Assembly (NCBI GenBank): GCA_022615805.1
Contig: JAKEGO010000012.1
Span: forward strand, 1-14,364
DNA from: Thermoplasmata archaeon
Lineage (GTDB): Archaea; Thermoplasmatota; JAKEGO01
Length of the DNA: 14,364 bases
Direction of reading: 5' to 3'
In this document: positions 6,541 through 13,023 of the stretch, in pieces
Position numbering within the stretch: position 1 is the first letter of the stretch
How the letters are laid out: each line of letters starts with the position of its first letter
Notes under the pieces: generated by a model
Seen by the model: only the letters and a program-made list of their open reading frames with translations
Database searches by the model: none
Told to the model about the DNA's origin: nothing
Position numbers and translations under genes: made by a program

Positions 6541-7794
6541 TCACAGATCGTCGTAGAGCCCCTCGAGGTACCATTCCTTGCCCTTGGTGAGGGCATCCTC
6601 CGCGGGAAGGGCCTGGCCGCCGAGGAGGGATATGCTCGCCCCGCCGCCCGTGCTCAGGTGGTCGATCTCACCCTTGAGGCCCATGCTCGCGAAGACCGCG
6701 CTGGTCTCACCGCCGCCGGCCACCGAGAAGGCGTTGGACCTCGCGATCGCCCGGAACAGCTCCTCCGTGCCGAAGGCGAACTCGCGGAGCTCGAAGACCC
6801 CTGCGGGGCCGTTGACGATGACCGTGCCGGCCTCCTCTATCACCTTCGAGAAGCGGACTACCGTGTCTATGCCGATATCGTGGATGGGGTGCCCCGTGGG
6901 CAACCTGTCGAGCGGGACGCCCTTTCGCTCGCCATCCGCATTGAGCGCAACGTCCGTCGGGATCTCTATGCGGTCTCCGTGGTCCCTGAGGAGCCTGCGC
7001 CCCCTCTCGATGATGGCCTCGGGGTCGTCTATCTGCTTATGGATGAAGGCTGTGGACGGCTTTCCGATGTCGATGCCCTTGGCGATGAGCATGATGTTTG
7101 CGACCACGCCGATCACCAGGACCCTGTCCACAATGCGGTTGTCCAGCATGTTCTCCATTATCATGATCGAGTCGTCAGCCTTCGCGCCTCCCAGAACGGC
7201 GACCGACGGGCGCTGCGCGGAGGTCAGGACCTTGCGGAGGACGGAGAGCTCCTGCTCCATCAACCTCCCTGCGGCGGAGGGGAGGTGCGGAACGAAGCCG
7301 ACGGTGCTCGGCTGGGCGCGATGGGCCGTCCCGAAGGCGTCGTTCACGAACATGTCGAAATGCGGCGCCATCGTGCGGACGTACCTCGCTTCTGCCAGGG
7401 CCTTCATGTCTCCCTTGAGCGAGACCTCCTCCGCGTTGAAACGGAGGTTCTCCAGCATCAGGACCTCCCCGGCAGCCAGATTGTCGATGCGCTTGAGGGC
7501 TTCACCGTTGAAGAGGGAGTCCTGGAAGTGGACGAGCCTCGGGAGGTGCCTCCTGAGGCGTCGGGCGTGCATCTGAAGGGATGTGAAATCGCTCTTCCCG
7601 GGGCGCGACTGGTGGGCGATGACCACGACGGCGGCCTCGCGGAGGGCGTTGAGAGTGGTCAGGTGGGACACGAGCCTCGAATCGTCCATTATGTCGCGGG
7701 TCTCCGGATCGATGGGGGCGTTGATGTCCAGCCGCAGAAGTATCTTCCTGTGCTCCAGGTCGAAATCGTCCAGAGTTAGGAAGGGATACGTCAT
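6541..7794 (-). CDS. pgk: Phosphoglycerate kinase
   Basis: This enzyme interconverts 1,3-bisphosphoglycerate plus ADP with 3-phosphoglycerate plus ATP in cytosolic glycolysis and gluconeogenesis. The 417 residues match archaeal PGK length. Visible landmarks are LDINAP at 22–27 and HQSRPGK at 61–67 in the N-terminal substrate domain, then LENLRFNAEE at 114–123 and FVNDAFGTAHRA at 149–160. The C-terminal nucleotide domain has GGAK at 202–205, GPAGVFE at 329–335, GGGETS at 360–365 and STGGGA at 381–386. All catalytic signatures look intact. The TATA box is about 25 bp before the ATG and there is no Shine-Dalgarno site, so the message is probably leaderless and monocistronic. Confidence 0.97.
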   Translation of the reverse strand: MTYPFLTLDDFDLEHRKILLRLDINAPIDPETRDIMDDSRLVSHLTTLNALREAAVVVIAHQSRPGKSDFTSLQMHARRLRRHLPRLVHFQDSLFNGEALKRIDNLAAGEVLMLENLRFNAEEVSLKGDMKALAEARYVRTMAPHFDMFVNDAFGTAHRAQPSTVGFVPHLPSAAGRLMEQELSVLRKVLTSAQRPSVAVLGGAKADDSIMIMENMLDNRIVDRVLVIGVVANIMLIAKGIDIGKPSTAFIHKQIDDPEAIIERGRRLLRDHGDRIEIPTDVALNADGERKGVPLDRLPTGHPIHDIGIDTVVRFSKVIEEAGTVIVNGPAGVFELREFAFGTEELFRAIARSNAFSVAGGGETSAVFASMGLKGEIDHLSTGGGASISLLGGQALPAEDALTKGKEWYLEGLYDDL

Positions 7795-7815
7795 CGCCGA
7801 TGATAGTCCACGGGG

Positions 7816-7822
7816 TATTTAT
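7816..7822 (-). promoter_or_regulatory. TATA box of pgk
   Basis: ATAAATA on the minus strand is centred 25 bp before the A of the pgk start codon. This predicts transcription starting at or within a few bases of the ATG. Confidence 0.6.
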
Positions 7823-7920
7823 CTTCTACTGTGAGGCGCCACGGGGTAGTATGGGAGGCTGTCGAAATGGGGTGTCCCGAGAGGAGCGAATGGCTCTTAG
7901 CGGCGGGCAGTGCGCGGCGT

Positions 7921-8928
7921 TCACTCGGGCAGGATGCCCCACGCAACCTCGGCTTCCTCGCCTCCGTGCCATTCTCCCGCGATCTCGTTCGGGATGTAGG
8001 ACAGGATGAAGATATCGTCGGCCTCGGCCGCGCTGGCGGAGACGAAGATATTGTCCCCGTCCGTGAGGTTGTTGTTGGAATCGTCGTCCCTGCAGAAGAC
8101 GTCGGGGTCCCCGCTCTCGCTGAGGGTCCCGTTGGCCATGGTCTGGGTCCCGCGGACGATCCAGTAGTGATAGGAGCCGATCTGGTCCTCGCGCGTGTGG
8201 TTTGCCACCCATAGCTCCCAGCCAGCGATGCCGTGGTTGGCGATGTCGGAGAAATCGACCCTGGGGGTGGGCCATCGGACCATCACGAACACCTGCGCCG
8301 TGTCGTTGAGCTCGCCGTCCGAGACCACCAGCGTCACGTTGAGGTCGCCCCACACGTCGTAGGTGAAGTAGGCGATCTCGTCGTCCTCGACGAGGTCGTT
8401 CGTCGTTATCGTGTCGTTGTCCACGTCGACCCTGTCGTCGAAGTCCCACAGATACGTGAGCGGGTCCCCGTCGTCGTCGGTGGAACCGGACGCGTCGAAC
8501 ATGACCCGGGCCTCCCCGCTCGAGTTGTCGAGGAACACCATCCCGACCTCGTCGATGTCGGCCTCAGGCCGCTGGTTGGGCGACTCACCGATATCGATGT
8601 CCATCGTCGCTGAATCGGTGGCCTTGCCGTCGCTCACGGTGAGGCTGATGGTATACGTACCGACCTCCTGATATCTGTGATACACCCGGGTCGTTGTCGA
8701 CGGCCACGGCTTGCTCCCGTCGCCGAAGTCCCAGTTGAAGGAGAGCGCGTCGCCGTCCGGGTCCTTGCAGCCGTCGGAATAGAAGTGGATGAGCTTCCCG
8801 ACCTTGTTGACGCCCTCCCACCTTATGTCGGCGATGGGCGGGGAGTTACCGCCGCTACCGTCGGACTCGATGCAGGCGGCCATTGACACGGACAACAGCA
8901 GGGCGCTTGCGAGGAGGGCGGACCTCAT
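7921..8928 (-). CDS. Lipoprotein with two PKD domains
   Basis: This is a surface-anchored protein. From the ATG at 8928 it has 335 residues. A short signal peptide ends in SVSMAAC, with Cys19 as the likely lipid-modified residue. Two PKD (Ig-like) domains follow. The first, about residues 30–115, has DPDGDALSFNWDFGDG and GTYTISLTVSDG. The second, about 118–220, has STDDDGDPLTYLWDF and LNVTLVVSDG. The last 110 residues have no recognised fold. Acidic residues and N-glycosylation sequons are frequent. An ATG at 8943 would add five residues, but the TATA box at 8951–8957 is only about 10 bp away from it and 26 bp from 8928, favouring a leaderless start at 8928. Such PKD proteins usually mediate adhesion; no ligand can be inferred. 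Confidence 0.8.
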   Translation of the reverse strand: MRSALLASALLLSVSMAACIESDGSGGNSPPIADIRWEGVNKVGKLIHFYSDGCKDPDGDALSFNWDFGDGSKPWPSTTTRVYHRYQEVGTYTISLTVSDGKATDSATMDIDIGESPNQRPEADIDEVGMVFLDNSSGEARVMFDASGSTDDDGDPLTYLWDFDDRVDVDNDTITTNDLVEDDEIAYFTYDVWGDLNVTLVVSDGELNDTAQVFVMVRWPTPRVDFSDIANHGIAGWELWVANHTREDQIGSYHYWIVRGTQTMANGTLSESGDPDVFCRDDDSNNNLTDGDNIFVSASAAEADDIFILSYIPNEIAGEWHGGEEAEVAWGILPE

Positions 8929-8950
8929 GACGGAAGATTCCATCTCGTGG

Positions 8951-8957
8951 TATTAAA
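8951..8957 (-). promoter_or_regulatory. TATA box of the PKD lipoprotein gene
   Basis: TTTAATA on the minus strand is centred 26 bp before the ATG at 8928. The short element copy 2, with its 9-bp target duplication, begins 20 bp upstream (8978). Confidence 0.5.
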
Positions 8958-8968
8958 CCATTTCGACA

Positions 8969-8977
8969 GGGCCAGAG
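8969..8977 (+). repeat. Target-site duplication, left copy
   Basis: GGGCCAGAG directly abuts the left terminus GGTGCTGTT of the short element and is repeated exactly at the other end (9110–9118). If the family's usual 8-bp duplication applies, the ninth base is a chance match. Confidence 0.85.
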
Positions 8978-9109
8978 GGTGCTGTTAATTTAACGATTCA
9001 TGGGTTCCGGACAAGAGGGCGGGAACCCGAATGGGCAGTTCGGTCACTGCGGCCGATGACCGATCGATGTTCGGGTTCCAGGCGCGATCGGCCTTAATTT
9101 AACAGCGCC
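8978..9109 (+). mobile_element. Short non-autonomous IS6-related element, copy 2
   Basis: This 132-bp element has both ends intact: GGTGCTGTTAATTTAA at left and TTAATTTAACAGCGCC at right, which are inverted repeats with few mismatches. It is bounded by a perfect 9-bp direct repeat, the expected footprint of transposition. Its ends match the right end of the IS6-like element at 907–922. The interior has no coding capacity. It folds as a nested stem: 9022–9031 with 9070–9079 (10 bp, perfect), enclosing 9040–9046 with 9057–9063 (7 bp, perfect). The intact ends and duplication suggest a younger insertion than copy 1. Confidence 0.88.
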
Positions 9110-9118
9110 GGGCCAGAG
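9110..9118 (+). repeat. Target-site duplication, right copy
   Basis: GGGCCAGAG directly follows the right terminus of the short element and is identical to 8969–8977. The bases after it (GGATGCTGTT) themselves resemble an element terminus. Confidence 0.85.
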
Positions 9119-9306
9119 GGATGCTGTTGACCTAGCGATCGAAAGCGCAGTCCGTAATTGGTCCAGGATCCGGTCGGACCTGCCAGCCCATATCGAAGAC
9201 GTGGAAGGAGTGACATATCATCGCGTTCGGTCCGCCTTACTTCAGAGCGCGGGGCCAGATATGGCGCATGACCTGCTGGGCAACGATGGCTACGTCTCAG
9301 CGGGGG

Positions 9307-9471
9307 TCAGCGCCCGTTCCGCTCGCGCTTCGCGCGGCGCCTGTACTCGCCGTAGCGGTCCTCCGGGGAGAAACGCGGGGGGATGACCGGTTCGACGGGC
9401 GACCCGCAGAATGGACACCGGTCGGCCATCGTGTAGCGGCCGCAGCCGCACCTCCGGATGATGCTCTTCAT
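9307..9471 (-). CDS. nop10: H/ACA RNP protein Nop10
   Basis: Nop10 is a structural subunit of the box H/ACA pseudouridylation RNP with Cbf5, Gar1 and L7Ae. The 54 residues begin MKSIIRRC and contain the diagnostic PPRFSPEDRYGEYRRRAKRE segment at 31–50. The usual N-terminal zinc ribbon is readable as C8-x-C10 and C19-x-x-C22; the first pair is one residue shorter than the normal C-x-x-C. I chose the ATG at 9471 from family conservation. An in-frame ATG at 9480 overlaps the aIF2-alpha stop as ATGA and would add three residues. It is the last gene of the translation operon, in the conserved archaeal position behind aIF2-alpha. Confidence 0.92.
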   Translation of the reverse strand: MKSIIRRCGCGRYTMADRCPFCGSPVEPVIPPRFSPEDRYGEYRRRAKRERNGR

Positions 9472-9476
9472 CGGCG

Positions 9477-10262
9477 TCATCCCTTCCGCACGAACTGTCC
9501 CTGGCCCTCGTTGCGGACGACGTGGTCGATGCCCGCCTGGGACGCGGACTTGATCACGTCCTCGGCGGTCTTATAATCGGGGGCCTGGACCTTGACGCGG
9601 TACCTGGGCGCGCCGATGTACGTCACCTCGATCTCGACATCTTCGATGGGGGCGTGGCCTTCGATGAGGCCGAGGGCGTCGCGGATCACGTCGACCCCTT
9701 CCGGCCGCATGCAGTTGATCGTCAGGGTGCCGTCGATGGTCACCTGCGGGGGGACGATGTTGTTCTGGGCGATCGAGATGAACATGTCGGCCCAGGCGTC
9801 CTTGTGCTCACGCTTGAACTCGTCGGGGGAAGCCGAGGCCGTCAGGAATGCGTCGTAGAGCGAACCGTATTCCTTCACGAGCCCCATCCCGTACCCTTCG
9901 AGCGCCTTCCCGTAGTCGCTCCCCGTCCGGTCGGCCGTCAACCGCAGGAGGTTCTCGGCCTTGAACTCGTTCTTCCACTCCTGGATCTTGAGCCTCTTCT
10001 GCCGGTCGTTGACCGATTTCAGGGAGAGGTCGATGTGGCCGACCTCGGGCTTGACCTTGAGGACCTTGCAGACGACCTTCTGGCCCTCCCATACGTGGTC
10101 TCGAATGTACTTGATCCAGCCGCTGCTCACGTCGGCAATATGGACGAAGCCCTCCTTCCCCCCGTACTCGTCGATGGTGACGAAGGCCCCGTAGTCCTTG
10201 ACGTTCTTGACCGTGCCGACGACGAGTTCCCCTTCTACCGGATACTCCGAGGCCTTCACCAT
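9477..10262 (-). CDS. eif2a: Translation initiation factor aIF2 subunit alpha
   Basis: This is the alpha subunit of the aIF2 heterotrimer, which delivers initiator Met-tRNA to the small ribosomal subunit. The 261 residues show an N-terminal S1/OB domain (about 11–84, GELVVGTVKNVKDYGAFVTI through GHIDLSLKSV). A helical middle domain (about 88–170) and a C-terminal alpha/beta domain that contacts the gamma subunit (about 173–258) follow. Length is normal for the family. GGAGGT about eight bases upstream of the ATG supports the start. The rps27e stop is one base before the ATG, so the genes are translationally coupled. Confidence 0.96.
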   Translation of the reverse strand: MVKASEYPVEGELVVGTVKNVKDYGAFVTIDEYGGKEGFVHIADVSSGWIKYIRDHVWEGQKVVCKVLKVKPEVGHIDLSLKSVNDRQKRLKIQEWKNEFKAENLLRLTADRTGSDYGKALEGYGMGLVKEYGSLYDAFLTASASPDEFKREHKDAWADMFISIAQNNIVPPQVTIDGTLTINCMRPEGVDVIRDALGLIEGHAPIEDVEIEVTYIGAPRYRVKVQAPDYKTAEDVIKSASQAGIDHVVRNEGQGQFVRKG

Positions 10263-10263
10263 C

Positions 10264-10431
10264 TCAATGGACCTCCTCGACGACCTCGGCGTGCAGCTGG
10301 GCCTTGCCGCCGGTCGGAGAGGAGAGTTTGGACCCGCAGACGAGGCATTTGACCTCGATGCTTGTCCTGGAGTACATGATCTGAGTGTTGCCGCAGTCCT
10401 GGCATTTCACCTTTAGGAAGGTTCCGGTCAC
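10264..10431 (-). CDS. rps27e: Small ribosomal subunit protein eS27 (S27e)
   Basis: This 55-residue zinc-binding ribosomal protein has four cysteines placed as C10-x-x-C13 and C29-x-x-C32 around KCQDCGNTQIMYSRTSIEVK, diagnostic of S27e. I chose the GTG at 10431 because GGAGG, which lies inside the end of rpl44e, is seven bases upstream and the protein then begins TGTFLKVKC like its relatives. A GTG at 10437, overlapping the rpl44e stop, is less likely. Confidence 0.93.
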   Translation of the reverse strand: MTGTFLKVKCQDCGNTQIMYSRTSIEVKCLVCGSKLSSPTGGKAQLHAEVVEEVH

Positions 10432-10433
10432 GA

Positions 10434-10712
10434 TCACTCCTCCAGTTCGAACTTCTTGGCCCTCTGCGACGGCGCCTGATGGGCCTTCTTGCACTCCGGA
10501 CATCTGAACCTGATGTTGATGCGTTTCGTCGGCTTCTCGCGCCCCTCGGGCTTCGGCCTCGGAAAGCCGCGGTAGCCAGCCGTGACCCTGCGGAACTGCC
10601 TCTGCCCCCACTTGAGCTCGCTCGCCTTGCGTTTTCGCACACGCTCCGCCTCGTGCAACGTGTGCTTCTTGCATGACGGGCAATATCTCTTGATCTTCCT
10701 GGGCAGCTTCAT
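10434..10712 (-). CDS. rpl44e: Large ribosomal subunit protein eL42 (L44e)
   Basis: This 92-residue archaeal/eukaryotic ribosomal protein sits near the E site of the large subunit. It has the N-terminal C11-x-x-C14 and C-terminal C71-x-x-C74 zinc pairs, a strongly basic middle and the GYRGFPRPKP region typical of the family. It is the first gene of the operon leading to rps27e, aIF2-alpha and nop10. GGGAGG lies ten bases before the ATG, giving a proper leader with a Shine-Dalgarno site. Confidence 0.95.
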   Translation of the reverse strand: MKLPRKIKRYCPSCKKHTLHEAERVRKRKASELKWGQRQFRRVTAGYRGFPRPKPEGREKPTKRINIRFRCPECKKAHQAPSQRAKKFELEE

Positions 10713-10753
10713 TCCAACCCTGCCTCCCTGAGCACTCGTGTTATGAGGGGCCT

Positions 10754-10760
10754 GTATTTA
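10754..10760 (-). promoter_or_regulatory. TATA box of the rpl44e–rps27e–aIF2-alpha–nop10 operon
   Basis: TTAAATA on the minus strand is about 45 bp before the rpl44e ATG. This predicts a leader of about 20 bases that includes the GGGAGG site at 10723–10728. Confidence 0.55.
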
Positions 10761-10810
10761 ATGGTAATGCATACCTCTAAAAGCAGGTCAGGTCAAGGAT
10801 CGAAGAGATC

Positions 10811-10849
10811 GGTCATTGCTCCGGGATTCCCGTGTGGGCAGCAATGGCC
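10811..10849 (+). other. Long hairpin upstream of queH
   Basis: GGTCATTGCT at 10811–10820 pairs with AGCAATGGCC at 10840–10849 over ten positions, one a G·U. A second CGGG/CCCG hairpin fits within the loop. A separate CCGCCT/AGGCGG hairpin with a four-base loop lies at 10903–10918. Both are in the gap between the divergent rpl44e and queH promoters, outside either predicted transcript. A small structured RNA is possible, but I do not recognise a family. Confidence 0.35.
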
Positions 10850-10960
10850 GACGGTGTCTTGAAAGGTATCCACACAGGTTGCAGGGCACCGTGTCAACGG
10901 CACCGCCTCCGAAGGCGGAAGCGGGAAAAAGGCTCTCCACCGCCGGAACGACGGGATACA

Positions 10961-10967
10961 TTATAAA
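10961..10967 (+). promoter_or_regulatory. TATA box of queH
   Basis: TTATAAA is centred 26 bp before the ATG at 10990, predicting a leaderless message. This supports 10990 over longer in-frame starts upstream. Confidence 0.65.
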
Positions 10968-10989
10968 TCGGGGACGCCGTGGGGGTGAC

Positions 10990-11565
10990 ATGGCGACGTC
11001 GAAGGTCCTCCTCCACGCCTGCTGCGCCCCGTGCATGACCTCGCCGCTCGAGATGCTCCTCGAAGAGGGACGCGAAGTAGAGGCTCTCTGGTACGCCCCC
11101 AACGTCCAGCCCTACCAGGAGCACCTGCGCCGGAAGCACGAGGTCCAACGGTACTCGGCACTGCACCCGATCGTCGTCCATTACATCGAGGAATATCCGC
11201 TCGCCGAATGGCTCGTCGGGGCGATGGAGGCAATGGACTCGGCCCGCGGGGCCGGTGCCGACCCGGACGCCGCCCGATGCCGCCGGTGCCACTGCGACAG
11301 GTTGGACAGGGCCGCGGGCTTCGCGTCCAAGAACGGGTTCGACGCGTTCACCTCGACGCTCCTCGTCTCCCGGCACCAAGACCACGAGGCCGTCAGGGCG
11401 GCCGGTGAGGAGGCTGGCAGGAGAAACGGGGTGGACTTCCTCTATCGCGACTTCAGGAAGGGATGGAAGCGCTCCATCGAGCTCTCTCGGAGGGACGACC
11501 TCTACAGGCAGCCGTACTGCGGCTGCATCTTCTCGGAATACGAGAGGTTCGGACCGATCGGATGA
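10990..11565 (+). CDS. queH: QueH-like epoxyqueuosine reductase
   Basis: In bacteria QueH is an iron–sulfur enzyme (formerly DUF208) that reduces epoxyqueuosine to queuosine in tRNA. The 191 residues contain all family landmarks: LLHACCAPC with C11, C12 and C15, and the YAPNVQPYQEH segment. Also present are the central C-x-x-C-x-C motif (C98, C101, C103), GFDAFTSTLLVS, the DFRKGW motif and the C-terminal YRQPYCGC. The putative Fe–S and metal-binding cysteines therefore look intact. Archaea normally make archaeosine rather than queuosine, so the substrate here is uncertain. The gene stands alone, in a leaderless arrangement, and converges on the acyl-CoA dehydrogenase gene. Confidence 0.88.
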   Translation: MATSKVLLHACCAPCMTSPLEMLLEEGREVEALWYAPNVQPYQEHLRRKHEVQRYSALHPIVVHYIEEYPLAEWLVGAMEAMDSARGAGADPDAARCRRCHCDRLDRAAGFASKNGFDAFTSTLLVSRHQDHEAVRAAGEEAGRRNGVDFLYRDFRKGWKRSIELSRRDDLYRQPYCGCIFSEYERFGPIG

Positions 11566-11578
11566 GGGATGGCGCTGG

Positions 11579-11602
11579 CCCACGCCCGGCGGGCATCGTG
11601 GG
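11579..11602. terminator. Hairpin between convergent queH and acyl-CoA dehydrogenase genes
   Basis: CCCACG at 11579–11584 pairs with CGTGGG at 11597–11602, with an additional CCC/GGG pairing inside. It lies between two convergent stops but lacks a T-tract on either side, so a terminator role is only possible. Confidence 0.25.
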
Positions 11603-11611
11603 AACTGTCCG

Positions 11612-12757
11612 CTAGGCGCCCTTGAGCAGTTCTCGGGCGATCACCAGCCGCTGGACCTCGGACGTCCCCTCGTAGATCTCGGTGACCTTGGCGTCCCGCA
11701 TGAACCTCTCGACGGGGTAATCCTTCGTATAACCGTAACCGCCATGGACCTGCACGGCCTTGATCGTGGCCCATGTCGCCGTCTCGGAAGCGTAGAGCTT
11801 CGCCATGCTGGCCTCGAGGGAGTGTCGCGCTCCGGCGTCCTTGAGCTGCGCGGCGTGGAGGGTCATGTGGCGTGCCGCCTCGATCCTCGTCGCCATGTCG
11901 GCGATGGTCCACTGGATGGCTTGGAAGCTCGATATGGGCCTTCCGAACTGCTCTCGCTCCATCGAGTACCTTATCGAGCCCTCGAGGGCAGCGCGGGCGA
12001 TGCCTATCGCCTGGGCGGCTATACCTATGCGCCCGCCGTCCAGGGAGACCATCGCGATCTTGAAACCGTCGCCGACGCCCCCCAACCGCATCGAGTCCGG
12101 GACCCGGGCGTCCTCCATGATGAGCTCGCTCGTGTCGGAGCCCGTGATTCCCATCTTCTTCTCGAGCGTCCCGTACCCGAAACCCGGGGTGCCCTTCCGG
12201 AGGATGAATGTCGTGAGGTCGTTGGACCCGCCCTCGGAAGCGGTCCTGGCGACGACGATGACGTTCTCGGAGACGCTGCCGTTCGTGATGAAGATCTTCG
12301 TCCCGTTCAGGGTCCAGCCATCGCCGTCCCTGACGGCAGTCGTCCTGACGCCGCCGGCATCGCTGCCTGCGTCAGGCTCGGTCAGCGCGAACGCGCCGAT
12401 CGCCCGCCCGTCCGCCATCGCGGGCAGGAGCGCCCGCTTCTGCTCCTCCGTGCCGAACTTGACGATGGGATACGCGGACACGGAATTGTGGACGGCGACG
12501 ATCACGCCCGCCACGGCGGAGACGCGGGAAAGCTCCTCGATCGCAAGGGCGTACGAGACGGCGTCGTTGCCCGCGCCGCCGTACTCCCTCGGTATGGTCA
12601 GCCCCATCAGGCCGACCTCCGCGATGCGGCCGATCGCCTCGAATGGGAAGTCAGGGCTGCGGTCCATGTCCTCGGCGTACCTCGAGAGCACCCTGTCGGA
12701 GAAGTTGCGGACGGTGTCGCGGACCATCCTCTGTTCGGGCGTCAGACCGAGGTCCAT
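11612..12757 (-). CDS. Short-chain acyl-CoA dehydrogenase
   Basis: This FAD-dependent enzyme oxidises acyl-CoA to trans-2-enoyl-CoA in fatty-acid or branched-chain amino-acid degradation, or runs in reverse with an electron carrier. The 381 residues are standard. Landmarks are AFALTEPDAGSD at 122–133, WTLNGTKIFITN at 148–159, REQFGRPISSFQ at 268–279, the VHGGYGYTKDYPVER signature at 337–351 and IYEGTSEVQR at 361–370. The catalytic base is Glu363, in the butyryl/short-chain position. It starts nine bases after the histone stop with a GGGTGG site in the gap, so the two are probably cotranscribed. No electron-transfer flavoprotein genes are in view. Chain length specificity cannot be fixed from sequence alone. 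Confidence 0.93.
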   Translation of the reverse strand: MDLGLTPEQRMVRDTVRNFSDRVLSRYAEDMDRSPDFPFEAIGRIAEVGLMGLTIPREYGGAGNDAVSYALAIEELSRVSAVAGVIVAVHNSVSAYPIVKFGTEEQKRALLPAMADGRAIGAFALTEPDAGSDAGGVRTTAVRDGDGWTLNGTKIFITNGSVSENVIVVARTASEGGSNDLTTFILRKGTPGFGYGTLEKKMGITGSDTSELIMEDARVPDSMRLGGVGDGFKIAMVSLDGGRIGIAAQAIGIARAALEGSIRYSMEREQFGRPISSFQAIQWTIADMATRIEAARHMTLHAAQLKDAGARHSLEASMAKLYASETATWATIKAVQVHGGYGYTKDYPVERFMRDAKVTEIYEGTSEVQRLVIARELLKGA

Positions 12758-12766
12758 GCGGCCACC

Positions 12767-12985
12767 CTACGTCAGCGTGCGGTGGATCCTGTCGAGGAGG
12801 TGGAAGTCCTCGTCCCTGATGGTCTTGCGCCCCGCGTGCTTGGCGATCTCGACGACCAGCGTCGCGAGCTCCAGCGCGCGGTCCTCCATCAGCTGGTTCA
12901 TCCTGACGACGGCGTCCTTCGAGACCATTTCCGCCCCGGCGCCCTTGATGATCCTCTTGACCTGTGCGTTTGGGAAAACGCCCAT
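12767..12985 (-). CDS. Archaeal histone
   Basis: This 72-residue single-histone-fold protein should dimerise and wrap chromosomal DNA. The helix–strand–helix pattern is clear: VKRIIKGAGAEMVSKDAV (alpha1 and loop), a long central helix through LELATLVVEIAKHAGRK, and the RKTIRDEDFHLLDRI C-terminal segment. The Arg and Asp that clamp histone dimers (in HAGRKTI and the DED that follows) are present. I chose the ATG at 12985 from family length and a GGTGG site four bases upstream; an ATG at 13012 would add nine atypical residues. It is promoter-proximal to the acyl-CoA dehydrogenase gene. Confidence 0.92.
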   Translation of the reverse strand: MGVFPNAQVKRIIKGAGAEMVSKDAVVRMNQLMEDRALELATLVVEIAKHAGRKTIRDEDFHLLDRIHRTLT

Positions 12986-13015
12986 ATTTCCACCGTTCCA
13001 GGATTGGCGCACTGG

Positions 13016-13023
13016 TTCTTAAA
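13016..13023 (-). promoter_or_regulatory. TATA-like box of the histone gene
   Basis: TTTAAGAA on the minus strand is centred about 35 bp before the ATG at 12985, predicting a leader of roughly ten bases. The match is weaker than the other TATA boxes in the window. Confidence 0.4.

Noticed and set aside
6253..7779. Open frame of about 500 codons on the + strand
   Set aside because: It runs across the tRNA-Thr gene and antisense to pgk, whose catalytic motifs are unmistakable. High-GC third positions create such shadows.
3305..9109. Repeated 116-bp unit considered as CRISPR or tandem repeat
   Set aside because: There are only two copies, about 5.6 kb apart, with transposon-like ends and a target duplication. 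There is no repeat–spacer pattern.
10816..10989. N-terminal extension of queH to an upstream in-frame ATG
   Set aside because: The extension has no family counterpart, and the TATA box at 10961–10967 lies inside it, 26 bp before the ATG at 10990.
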